In this document: piece after piece, positions 11,476-21,675 of the stretch | Layout of the letters: every line of letters starts with the position of its first letter | Numbering within the stretch: position 1 is the stretch's first letter | NCBI GenBank assembly: GCA_021018995.1 | Contig: CM037587.1 | Coordinates: 87,169,251-87,233,250, forward strand | Source: Chloranthus sessilifolius | Taxonomy: Eukaryota; Streptophyta; Magnoliopsida; Chloranthales; Chloranthaceae | Length of the DNA stretch: 64,000 nucleotides | Reading direction: 5' to 3' | The notes under the pieces: generated by a model | What the model was told of the DNA's origin: nothing | The model's database searches: none | Seen by the model: the letters and a program-made list of their open reading frames with translations, nothing else | Made by a program: the position numbers and the translations under genes

Positions 11476-12048
11476 CAGATTTCGCTCATTTTTGGGTTTT
11501 TTCACCCCCAATCTCTTCTTACTTTGAATCAATCTCATTTCCTTGAGATTCTCATAAGGACACGCACTAATTCAACTCCACACTACATATCTAAAACAGA
11601 TATTCACCTCCTTACCTTGATTCAAACGAATCCTCTTCCTTGCTTCAAGACAAGTCAGGGTTCACTAAGTGGCCGCAGTTCGTTCCGATCTCCAATTAAT
11701 CCGTCGTTGCATTGACGATGAATGAATCAATCACACAATGGTGAGCTTTCAATCCTAAGTTTCACCCTCTTTCATCTTAACTCTCCAACACAAGCATTTA
11801 ATAACCTATTAAATGCCCTAAATTTCTATATATCTAAATCAGTTCCTAAACTTAGGTGTACCACAGTCATACCGAGGTATTTTGTGCGAGAGTCCCCTAG
11901 CTCCCACATCTAGTTTAAACACATGATCTGATCCGTTGGATTTGATCTATAGACATTACATCATTGTTAAAAGAGGTCCTCGGCGTATAATCAGTCGGCA
12001 CGCGTACCGAATCTTACGGATCATGGCCCAAAAGGTTGGGACATTACA

Positions 12049-14614
12049 ATTTGAATAAAAGGATTCGACATGTAGAGTGTAAAATATTTGATTGATTTGA
12101 AAGGTTGGATCATAGGTTTAGATGCAACCTTTTGTTTGAATAAAAGAATTGAGTATCTAGTTTTTTTATTAATGGCATTGAATGATTGGCATTTGAGTTG
12201 AATGGATGTCTTTAAATATGAGATTAATAGCTTTTTTTTATATATAATTTTTTTAAAGCATTAAAAAAATTACATCAAAAAAAGCATTAAAAAAATTACA
12301 TTAAAAAAAGCATAAAAAATTCCATTAAAAAAAGCATAAAAATTTATTTTTTTTAAAAAAATTGCATAAAAAATCGTCGATGTAATTTATTTTAAAAAAA
12401 AATAGTATTTAAAAAAAAATTGAATAAAAAACCACTGCAAAAAGCAGTGGTGTTTTTTCTATGATTGTTGAGAGCAGTCGTTGTTGAAGTTCATAAACCA
12501 CTGTTGCGTACAGTACTAAAAAAAAAATATTATTTTATTTACAACTGTTTAGGGCAGTGTTTTTTTTTAAAAGCCCACTGTTAAAGACAGTTGTTTTTCT
12601 CGGGTCGAGTTTGGGCTAACTTGAATACAACATATTTATATAACAAGTCAATATTTTCAACCGGCCTATTAGATGGGAACTCCTTAAATGGAAGTCATTA
12701 ATATCTCTGTTTAATGATGTTCTCCTTTTGATTTCAAGCAAAGCTTTCTGATTTGAAGCTCACCTCAAACGGACCACTAGGAGACGGGGACACTTGGCAG
12801 GAGTGGCAAAGCAAATTTAATTTATTTTTCTTTTATTTTAAAAATGGACCATGGGGTCCTTAGATTGTTAACTCTCTTTCTTTTCTTCTTCTTTTTGTTT
12901 GAATAAAAGGATTGGGCATGTAGAGTGTAAAATATTTGATTGATTTAAAAGATTGGATCATAGGTTGAGATGCAACCTTTTGTTTGAATAAAAGAATTGG
13001 GCATCTAGTTTGTTTATTAATGACATTGAATGATTGGCATTTGAGTTGAATGGATGTGTTTAAATATGAGATTAATAGCTTTTTTTTATATATAATTTTT
13101 TTAAAGCATTAAAAAAATTACATCAAAAAAAGCATTAAAAAAAGCATAAAAAAATTCCACTAAAAAAAGCATAAAAAAAAATTATTTTGAAAAAAATTAC
13201 ATAAAAAATCATCGACGTAATTTATTTTTTAAAAAAATTGCATAAAAAACCACTGCAAAAAGCAATGGTGTTTTTTCTATGACTGTTGAGAGCAATTGTT
13301 GTTGAAGTTCATAAACCACTGTTGTATACAGTAGTAAAAAAACCATTATTTTATTTACAACTGTTTAGGGCAGTGGTTTTTTTGGAAAAAAACCCACTGT
13401 CAAAGGCAGTTGTTTTCTTCGAGTCGGGTTTGGGCTAACTTGAATACAACCTATTGGCCTATTTGATGGGGACTCCTTCGATGAAAGTCATCAATATCTC
13501 AGTTTAATGATGTTCCCCTTTTGATTTCAAGCGAAGCTTTTTTATTTGAAGCTCACCTCAAACGGACCACTAGGGGACGGGGACACTTGGCAGGAAAGGC
13601 GAAGCAAATTTAATTTATTTTTCTTTTATTTTTAAAATGGACCATGGGGTCCTTAGATTGTTAACTCTCTTTCTTTTCTTGTTCTTGTTATTTGAATAAA
13701 AGAATTAGGCATGTAGAGTGTAAAATATTTGATTGATTTGAAAGGTTGGATCATAGGTTGAGATGCAACCTTTTGTTTGAATAAAAGAATTGGGCATCTA
13801 GTCTTTTATTAATGGCATTGAATGATTGGCATTTGAGTTGAATGGATGTGTTTAAATATGAGATTAATAGCTTTTTTTATATATAATTTTTTTAAAACAT
13901 TAAAAAAATTACATCAAAAAAAGCATTAAAAAAATTACATTAAAAAAAGCATAAAAAAATTCTATTAAAAAAAGCATAAAAAAATATTATTTAAAAAAAA
14001 AAATTGCATAGAAAACCACTGCCAAAAGTAGTGGTGTTTTTTCTATGACTGTTGAGAGCAGTCGTTGTTGAAGTTCTTAAACCACTGTTGTGTACAGTAG
14101 TAAAAAAAACCACTATTTTATTTACAACTATTTAAGGCAGTAGTTTTTTTGAAAAAAACACTGTCAAAGACAGTTGTTTTTTTCGAGTCGGGTTTGGGCT
14201 AACTTGAATACAACCTATTTATATAACAGGTCAATATTTTTAACCGACCTATTAGATGGGGTCTCCTTAAATGGAAGTCATCAGCATCTCAGTTTAATGA
14301 TGTTCACCTTTTTATTTCAAGCGAAGCTTTCTCATTTGAAGCTCACCTCAAACGGACCACTAGGGGATGGGGACACTTGGCAGGAAAGGCGAAGCAAATT
14401 TAATTTATTTTTCTTTTATTTTTAAAATGGACCATGGGGTCCTTAGATTGTTAACTCTCTTTCTTTTCTTGTTCTTGTTATTTGAATAAAAGAATTAGGC
14501 ATGTAGAGTGTAAAATATTTGATTGATTTGAAAGGTTGGATCATAGGTTGAGATGCAACCTTTTGTTTGAATAAAAGAATTGGGCATTTAGTTTTTTATT
14601 AATGGCATTGAATG
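12049..14614. repeat. CACTA tandem array segment, about three units
   Basis: Landmarks are at about 12432, 13250 and 14016, with periods of 818 and 766 bp. The unit at about 13449 has the short form lacking ATTTATATAACAGGTC, like those at 1 and 808. The last unit is cut off after ATTGAATGATTGG near 14614, where the transposon end sequence begins. Confidence 0.87.
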
Positions 14615-14678
14615 ATTGGTTGTTTTTTGAAAAAACCACAGTTTAAGGAAGTGGTTTTTTTGACTTTTTCATGTAGTG
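14615..14678 (-). repeat. CACTA terminal and subterminal repeat (right end)
   Basis: On the - strand the end reads CACTACATGAAAAAGTC followed by AAAAAAACCACTTCC and an AACTGTGG motif. The first five bases are the diagnostic CACTA. The CCACTTCC and CTGTGG words match the subterminal motifs of the adjacent array. A matching TIR should exist at the left end outside the window. Confidence 0.75.
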
Positions 14679-14924
14679 AAGGATCAGTCATTTTCCTTGA
14701 TATGCGCTTCCCTGATGAATGCGATGGGGGTGGTTGAAGCTCAGGTTGTCTAAAGTGTTGCCTATAAGAGAACCCTATGTTAGTGCTAAGCAATGTCTCA
14801 ACAAAGGAGTTGGATAAATACGTGAGAGGTATTGAGCTGGATGTTGAGTCGGTTCATGGGAAGGTTAGCCAATAGGGTCTTGAATCAGATGGTTCAAGTT
14901 TCGGGAACGAATGATATCATTACA
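14679..14924. other. Unassigned DNA between the CACTA end and the Tekay/Del LTR
   Basis: This is about 245 bp of ordinary composition with no recognisable domain. One + strand frame has a 35-codon stretch without a stop, but the frame as a whole carries stops at about the chance rate, so I do not call a gene. It may be the sequence into which both elements inserted, or an unrecognised part of the neighbouring LTR. Confidence 0.4.
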
Positions 14925-15292
14925 TGTTGATAGAGTACGACGATCGGGTCGTGTCGCAATACCGAAAATATTACGAAAAGGTAAATACATTAAAAATCAT
15001 TTTGATAACCCATGATAGGGATATATATTTTAATAAATATTTAAAATCAGATAAAATAAAAATTAATAATAATAAATATTTTATAATAATTTAATTAATA
15101 TTAAACCTAATAAATAAATATATTCATAAAATATTTTATAATCAATTAATGGCCCAAAATATTCCTAACAGCATATGGGTTATAAACCCTTATATTTTTA
15201 ATAGCAAAAATAAAATAAATAAAAAGATAGGTTTTTAAAATAATAAATATAATTTATACCTAAATAAATATGTATACATAGGTTTTATACCT

Positions 15293-15322
<30 letters not shown>
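15293..15322. repeat. (TA)n microsatellite
   Basis: An uninterrupted run of about 15 TA dinucleotides lies in an AT-rich stretch of the - strand LTR. Confidence 0.95.
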
Positions 15323-15323
<1 letters not shown>

Positions 15324-15560
15324 ACAGAGAATAAAAAATAAAAAATAAAAAGGTTTTAAGGTCACTAGTCTATGACAAACTGACATGAAATGGGTAATGG
15401 GTGGATTTTGGCACAAGAGGAAGAAAAAAAGATATCGGTAGAGAAGGGAGGGAAAAATACAAAGATGGAAAATAGATTTCATCGTTGGGTTCGGCATTGT
15501 CGTCGACCGAGTTGACACCGATCATAACCTCAAAGGCGAACAATGGTCGCGAGGGCGTAC

Positions 15561-15975
15561 CTAGTAACGATAGTCATGCAAGTATCGGAATGGGCGGCAA
15601 TGGTTGTCACCAACGATTGTCGCCAAAGAACGAGTTGGTCAAAACAAGCAAAAAAGAATGTAAGGAAGAAGCAGAGGCAGAATGCCTTACTAGAAATTTC
15701 TTTAAAGTGTAGAGGAAAAAGGAGATGGTAACCTCCTATTTTATAGCCAGAGGGGGATGGGGGTAACGATAGTCATGTGAGTACCTGGTAACAATAGTCA
15801 TGCGAGTATCGGAATGGGTGGCAATGGTTGTCGCCGAAGAACGAGTCGGTCAAAACAAACAAAAAAGAATGTAAGGAAGAAGAAGCAAAGGCAGAATACC
15901 TTACTAGAAATTTCTTTAAAGTGTGGAGGAAAAAGGAGATGGTAACCTCCTATTTTATAGCCAGAGGGGGATGGT
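15561..15975 (-). repeat. Tandemly duplicated LTR promoter/leader segment
   Basis: A segment of about 180-205 bp occurs twice (about 15561-15766 and 15793-15975), differing by a few substitutions and small indels. On the - strand each copy begins with a TATA-like CTATAAAATAGG, followed by a leader through AGAAATTTCTAGTAAGG to a GTTTTGACC stretch. The LTR therefore carries two promoter-leader units in series. The in-frame ORFs over this stretch are side effects of the repeat and do not resemble known proteins. Confidence 0.75.
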
Positions 15976-16252
15976 GGTGCCGTGTGTGAGGGTGGTGGCA
16001 TGAAGAAGGCGAGCCAGTCGTCGAGATAGCGACGGACTGCAACACCATCTTGAGCTCCATCCATTTGCAGGGGAGTTTTGTGTTCGAGCCTCTGTTTGTA
16101 GTGGATGGGACTAGGGAAAAGGATTTGCTACTAAGCAGGGACAACATGAGGAAAGTTATAAGGGATTTAGGTTGGGTTTGGCATTGGCCTGGTTTGGGCC
16201 AAGAAAATGGGTTAAGTCTGGCTAGTCTGGGTCCTCACATTCTCCCCTCATA

Positions 16253-17952
16253 AAAATTTCATCCTTGAAATTTACCTAGTGTTGTTAAACAAGTGTGGGT
16301 GCTCTTGACGCATCTCATCCTCACATTCCCATGTCATTTCGTCACCCGTGTGATGTTTCCAAAGAATTTTTACCCGTGGTACTCTCTTCAATCTCAAGCA
16401 ATGACTATGTCAGTCGAGGATTTGCACAGGTGATTCGATGTATGATAGGTTTTCTTGGATGTTCAGCTGCTAGAGGTCTAACACACGAGTAGGGTCTAGT
16501 ACATGTGAGGGGTCGAACTTATATTGTTGTAACATTGATATGTGTAATACGTAGTGTACATTAGCGAGGGATGGCGGTAGAGCTAATTAATATGCAACTT
16601 TTTCGGCTTTTCGTAGGATTGCAAATGGTTCGATAAATCTAGGACTAAGCTTTCCTGTCTTCCCAAATTTAAACATTCCCTTGGTTGGTGAAACCTTGAG
16701 AAGTACACGATCTCTAATGTTGAACTCACGTTCCTTTCGTTTATGATCAGCGAAGCTTTTCTGTAGATTTTGGGCGGTGAGTAGACGTTCACGGATGAGC
16801 TTGATATTCTCCGTGGTTTGTTTTCACCAGCACTGGTTCGAGCAGGCTTCATTCTCCAACTTCACTCTAACATACTGGTGATCAATAGGGCCTCCGGTAG
16901 AGGGCTTCGAAGGGTACCATTTGTATGTTCGTTTGATAGCTGCTGTTGTAGGCGAACTCGATTAAGGGTAATTGGTCATCACAACTTCCTTTGAAGTTCA
17001 TTACACATGCTCGTAGCATATCCTCAGCGTCTGAATCGTCCTTTCTGCTTGTCCACCCGTCTCAGGGTGGAAAGCAATGCTGAAATGTAACTTCATGCCC
17101 AATTTACCTTGAACTTTCCTCCAAATTCCTGAGGTAAACTTTGAGTCTCGATCAGATACAATTACCATAGGTACACCATGTAATCGAACAATCTCTTTGA
17201 TGTATAGCCTCGCAAGATTCTCCATCATCTAAGTAACCTTGACGGGTAGAAAGTGTGCTTGTTTGGTGAGTTCGTCTATTATCACTCAAATTGAATCGTA
17301 GACGCTCTTGGCCTTTGGTAGCCCGGCGATGAAGTCCATGTTGATGCACTCTCACTTCCATTCTGGTTCGGCAATAGTTGTAACAATCCTGAAGGCTTCA
17401 TATTGTCAGCTTTAATCTGCTGACACGTGAGGCATCTTGAAATGTATTCAATGATCTCCCTCTTCATGTTATTCCCGCAGAAGTGACGCTTTAGATCTTG
17501 ATACATCTTTGTGCTGCCGGGATGCACTACGTATCTGGACTCGTGCTCCTCGTCTAACAATTTCTTCTTCACTTTCGTGATGCCTAGTACACATAATCGA
17601 TCTCGATGCCTCCGCAAGCCATCTGAGGTTACTCTAAACTTTAGTCTTTCTCCTTTCTTGACTTCCTCTAGCATCTTTAAAATCTCTGGTTCTTTGCGTT
17701 GTCCTTCTTTTATCTTTTCAACCATTGTGGATTGCATGCTCAGATTTGCACACACAAACTTGGGTTCCACTTCTTGGATAGACGCACTCCAATTCTCGAA
17801 ATCTTTATGTAATTTCCACCTCATCATCATTAGTGCAGCGAGGGTTCCTACTGACTTTCAACTCAATGAGTTTAATACCATATTCGCCTTACTAGGATGA
17901 TATTGAATGATGCAATCATACTCCTTCAGACACCCCATCCAATGCCTCTGTT
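16253..17952 (-). pseudogene. Tekay/Del pol 3' part: RNase H end, integrase, chromodomain-like tail
   Basis: Read on the - strand from 17952, RNase H ends with [20 protein letters not shown]. Next comes the integrase zinc finger, with two His and CLTCQQIKAD (about 17400-17530). The integrase core follows, with [10 protein letters not shown] and [12 protein letters not shown] (17030-17160), then the GPF/KLSPRF segment near 16600-16740, and the tail KILWKHHTGDEMTWECEDEM (about 16290-16400). Several stops and frameshifts break it; the core is split into two frames near 17290-17360. Upstream RT, protease and gag are absent because sequence at 17952 abuts the Athila LTR. No chromodomain aromatic cage can be judged. 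Confidence 0.85.
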
Positions 17953-18392
17953 GCCAAAAACTTGTTGGTTTTAGATTGGTTGTGTTCTTTTTATTATAGA
18001 AATGATGGAAATAAAGAATGGTAAAAAGAAGAACAGATCAAAAGGGAAGAGAATAAAGAGATTAGAACACAAGAGCAAAACAATCCCACAGTCCTACAAG
18101 ATCCAAGGCTATTGTAGCAAGTTTTGATAAGTAAGAGTTTGTCCCACAGGGAAAATTGATCTAAAAGAAAAATCAATAGTAAATCTCCAAATCTGCTACA
18201 AATCTGGCAGCTCTAAACCTAAAACTAAAATGCAAGGTAAAGAGAGGGTATTTTTTGGGTGTCACAAACTAAACTAAAAACAGGAATAAAAACTAGACCT
18301 AAAGAAAGGGAGTAAAGAAGAATGAAGGTTGTTTGGGAAAGTAAATAAAAGCTGTGGAGAAGTAGGCAGCTATGGGCTAATCTTCAATGCAA

Positions 18393-19200
18393 AACAGATC
18401 AAGAGCTGGATCTACAGCTATCCTTCACTTGGCTACAAGAACAAGTGCAAAGTAGAAGAATCCAGCCTAACCCAGAGACATAATTTGATCTTGGGGCTAT
18501 ATTTTATTCACTTAAATGGTCATAAAATATCCCAAGGACTTCATCCAATCAAGGAGTTAAAGTTGAAACAAGAAAACCATTGCAGACACTATATTTGCAA
18601 CGCTATAAGCTCATGCATCCATAGGAGCAAACAATCCATGAATATCTAGTGAAGACCACAAGAAATCACAAATTGAATGGAGATTTAAAATCAGCTGGTC
18701 ATTGCTACAAAGAGGCTTGTAATGGCCTAGCTCTCAAGGCTACAATCTCTGCAAGATCATAGATCTATTCACTGAAAATAGTGTTATAAAACAAAGGAGA
18801 AGTTGGATCTGCAGCAGTCCCTCACTTGGCTACAAGCACAAGTGTAGGAAAAAATTATCTAGCTCAACCCTGTAATGTAGATTAGTCTTAGGGCTATACC
18901 CTATCCATTTAAATGGTCACAAGGTACCCAAGGGATTAACCCAGATACAGAGGTTAGAGATAGAACAGGAATATCATTGCAGCCACTATGTTTGCAATGC
19001 TACAAGCTCATGCATCCATAGGTACAAACAACCCATAAAAATCTAAATGAAAAATATAAAATGAATATAGATTAAAAGAAGCATTAAAAATGGCTTTGTA
19101 TTATATGAAAAGAACTTATAATGACTTGCCCTCAAGGCAACAGTCTCTGCAGAACTCCAAAACTACCCATAATGCCATTACAATACACTTTACAGCTCAA
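18393..19200. repeat. Diverged tandem duplication (about 400-bp unit) in the Athila LTR
   Basis: Words such as CACTTGGCTACAAG, GGGCTATA, AAATGGTCA and GCTCATGCATCCATAGG recur in the same order about 400 bp apart (18397 onward and 18797 onward). The same pair is present in the other LTR at about 62610 and 63010, so the duplication predates the insertion. Confidence 0.8.
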
Positions 19201-19352
19201 AATAAACCTTATCTGCTACAAAGATTTAGCCAGCAAATGCTGAGCTAAGAGAAGAAAAAGAAAATGAAAAAGGGAGGAAACTAAACCCTAACCCTAATCC
19301 TAAAATGAGCACAGGCTAAGAATATTCTTGGCTGCCTGGCTATAAAATAGCT

Positions 19353-19354
<2 letters not shown>

Positions 19355-19399
<45 letters not shown>
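19355..19399. repeat. (TA)n microsatellite, length differs between the two Athila LTRs
   Basis: A TA run of about 40 bp lies here; the matching place in the other LTR (about 63559-63575) has a much shorter run. It sits close to the likely LTR promoter in - orientation and could supply its TATA element. Confidence 0.9.
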
Positions 19400-19402
<3 letters not shown>

Positions 19403-19559
19403 CCATAAAGCAATAAAATGCTTTGACTAATCAGAAATCAAAACTTTAGGAGCTGTTGTCGTGGTTCATTCTCAACCTAGTGTTGCCTCGGGATGTGGGG
19501 AACAACTCATCACATTGGGATGTGTACCCTAGGTGATGTGGAATCCTAAAAATATCCCT

Positions 19560-20650
19560 GAAGTTTAAATATACAAGTTGAAACCTATGCCTCGAGTGGG
19601 TGGAGCTTCAGAATATAAAACTCGAGTGGTTCTCAAGTGGCTGTCGAGTGGATAGAGCTTCAGGTGTTGAATCTCGAGAGGTTCAGGCATCAGCTCAAGT
19701 GGATAACTAGCTTCAGCAATTACAACTCGACAAGATGAAGATTTCAGCACATAATTGCTCGAGAGGCTACATTCCTTAGCAATGCAACTCGACAGGCTGA
19801 TTATTTCAACAATACAGCACTCGAGGGTTCAGTTCAGCTGCTCAACGACATGTAATGCTTCAGCCAACAGCTCGACAGGATGGATTCCCTCGGCAATGCA
19901 GCTCAATAGGATGAATTAGAAGCTTTAAAACTGGTTGAGTGGATGTTTGTCTTCAAGTTGCAGCTCGAGTGGCTGGTTTCCTCAGCAATAAAGTGCTTGA
20001 GTGCTGCTGTAATAGGTGTGAGTTGCTCGAGTGGCTGCATGGCTTCAGCCAACTACTCGAGTAGTTGGTTTTGAGGCTGCTCGTGAGGTTGCATGTCTTC
20101 GTCCACTCGACAGATTTTCTGCAGTACTCTATGGATTGCTCGAATGTGCATTTTCTGCAGCATAAACAATTCGATAGGTTCTTTGCTTCAGGTCTACAGC
20201 TCATGAGGATGGCATTCAGGTCAACGGGCTAGGTTCAATTGCTCGACAGCTTGGTACTTCAGCCATGAACCACTTAACAGCTTGGTACTTCAGCACTTGT
20301 AGCTTGATAGGATTGATGAAACTGCTCTAGTATATACAGCAGCTGCTCGAGTGCTTGTTTATTGCTCACATGATGTGCTCGAGTGTGGACTTGGTGTAAT
20401 AGTTATGTACTTGAGTTGATGCTTGAAGGCACTATGATAGGCTGCAGTGCTGCTGCTATTTTCAGCTGCTCGACAAGCTCATTGCAGCAGCTATAAATTG
20501 CTCGAGATGCATGTAATTGAAGTGCTGTAGTTGGTGGTATGTTTGACCTACTCGAAAAGCTGCTCTTGAAAACACAAAGCTGCTTGAACTTGTTGTGCTG
20601 AAGGTGCAGAGCTGCTTGAATTGTTAGAGTGCTCAAGTCGGTTGGTTACT
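19560..20650. repeat. CTCGAG/CTCGACAGG motif array in the Athila LTR
   Basis: Over about 1.1 kb, words such as GCTCGAGTGGCTGG, GCTCGACAGG and AACTCGAG recur every 20-60 bp, separated by CTTCAGC/TCAGCA words. The core CTCGAG is a perfect hexamer palindrome. The same array starts again at about 63720 in the 5' LTR. No protein is encoded. Confidence 0.85.
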
Positions 20651-20765
20651 CAGCTGTTCTATATAATCTGCTGCAGCACTCCATTGTGCTTAGGTCCACT
20701 TGCCTTCTCATTGCTGGACTTCTAGGGGTCTACGGAATGCTTAAATGGCCCACATGGTGGGGCCC

Positions 20766-21570
20766 TGTAATATCGCGAATATTTGAGTGTTTAACAGTGA
20801 CCTCCGGATTCGTGCCCGACTGGTCGTAGGTTTGACCAAGTGATGGTCAAACAGTAGACTCATGAAGTGATGAACTAATGTGATGTCAATATGACTTAAG
20901 TGTGGTGTATAATGTGAGTTAATGGTCACATACACCTATCTCTGGTATATGTGTTTAACACACAAGCTGGAAAGAGAATAAAAGGGTTTATTAACCCTAG
21001 GTTTCATTTATTTGGTTGTTGAAGAGAGTTAAGAAGAGAGAGAGAGAGAGAGGGAGTAAAGAGGAGTTATGGAAGTTAGGTGTTAATGCAAATCAAGAGG
21101 AAGATTGAGTATTGATTGCCGGATTCAACGCGTTGGGATCGTTGAAGCAAACCCAACAAATCAATCCTTTAAAGGATTTATTGAGGTGAGTTTTATTAGA
21201 ATTAAATGCATACATGTTTGATGGTTAAATGCAGTCAAGTATGGTTAAAATGGTAGATTAAAGACTTAGAAAAGAAAGAAAATAGAAAAAGGAAAAGGTT
21301 TGGAAGAACATCCCGAAAGGGGGCTGAATCTAGCCAAATCGATTAATCAAAATTGGGATTCGATTAATCGATTTTGGTCTAGAAGTTGAAAAGTCAGGGA
21401 TGCCCGATTTCAATTAATCGATTTGAAAATCGATTAATCGATGTTGAAGGTCGATTAATCGATTTAGAAATCGACTAATCGACTGGGTACCTCCAGTGGC
21501 TGGAGAAACAAGACCTGGGGATCAAAACTGATGGCACGGGTTTCGGGGTGCCAAAATCCAGGCTGTCACA
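20766..21570 (+). repeat. Element B 5' LTR, internally deleted (805 bp)
   Basis: Its first about 750 bp match the B 3' LTR (29411-31924) up to ...GAGAAACAAGACCTGGGG near 21519. It then jumps to the last about 50 bp (GATGGCACGGG...CTGTCACA). About 1.7 kb, equivalent to 30187-31880, is missing, including most of the leader intron, its acceptor and the acidic frame. A separate deletion of about 22 bp precedes the splice donor. A palindrome array remnant (about 21340-21485) is retained. A primer site TTGGTATCAAAG follows at 21572. Confidence 0.88.
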
Positions 21571-21675
21571 GTTGGTATCAAAGTATTTTCTTTTAGAAAT
21601 TTTGACAATCATTGTTTTTTGTCAAAGCATAGGGACTTCTGCTAAAGAAAACTTTGTTTTCACGTGTAGACTGTT

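Larger units (their letters stand above)
9608..12048 (-). mobile_element. Solo LTR A3 (Tekay/Del type), 2441 bp, reverse orientation
   Basis: On the + strand it begins TGTGACAGCC and ends GGGACATTACA, the reverse of the A2 termini. It is flanked by ATTTG at 9603-9607 and 12049-12053. It is related to A2 but diverged. On the - strand it has a TATA-like GATATATAG near 11830, a splice donor TCAAG|GTAAG with the intron starting at 11615, a TTCGATCGATCGAA array, the GGATATCC-type module near 10510-10570, the TGAGCTTGGATGAAGCTCA hairpin near 10107-10125, and an acceptor ACAG|GT at 10087/10086. No internal region is present. Confidence 0.92.
1..14678. mobile_element. CACTA (En/Spm-like) DNA transposon, right-hand part, expanded by a tandem array
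   Basis: The right border at 14678 reads TAGTG on the + strand, that is CACTACATGAAAAAGTC on the - strand, the terminal inverted repeat form of plant CACTA elements. Just inside it, and throughout the region, short CCACTG.../...CAGTGG motifs recur in both orientations. This is how subterminal transposase-binding repeats of CACTA elements look. The body is about eight tandem copies of a unit of about 815 bp, interrupted by three LTR insertions. No transposase frame is visible; short ORFs here recur once per unit and are not coding. The left terminus lies before the window. Bases 14679-14681 (AAG) would be the 3-bp target duplication. The family call rests on the terminus and motif style, not on a protein. 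Confidence 0.72.
14925..16239 (-). mobile_element. 3' LTR of a - strand Tekay/Del chromovirus (left boundary tentative)
   Basis: The LTR start is clear. On the - strand a polypurine tract TGAGGGGAGAA (16240-16250) is followed by TGTGAGGACCC. The far end is uncertain; TGTTGATAG at 14925 is the best TG...CA candidate, giving about 1.3 kb. The LTR contains a duplicated promoter/leader segment (15561-15975), a (TA)n run at about 15293-15322, and very AT-rich DNA at 15000-15300. The 5' LTR of this element would lie beyond the window, past the Athila insertion. Confidence 0.55.
17963..20765 (-). mobile_element. Athila-like element, 3' LTR (main part, split by element B)
   Basis: The sequence is collinear with the LTR at 62162-64000 and shares its terminus TGTTGGTTTTAGATTGG (+ strand view). 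It runs to 20765, where element B is inserted, and resumes at about 31930. Contents include a diverged tandem duplication (18393-19200), a (TA)n run and a CTCGAG motif array. In the - orientation the element start lies beyond 64000. Compared with the 5' LTR there are many substitutions and indels, for example about 17 extra bases near 19487-19503, so this is an old insertion. Confidence 0.8.

Noticed and set aside
14680..14981. + strand stretch with a 35-codon open run ending in AAAG|GTAAAT, exon-like
   Set aside because: The same frame has about four stops in a hundred codons, the chance rate, and no recognisable motif.
15485..15731. Overlapping + strand ORFs of 62-75 codons
   Set aside because: They lie in the duplicated LTR promoter/leader on the opposite strand and are side effects of that repeat.
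19281..19300. CCCTAACCCTAA, interstitial telomere-like
   Set aside because: Only two to three degenerate copies; similar AAACCCTA words are common in plant leaders and the other LTR has even fewer.
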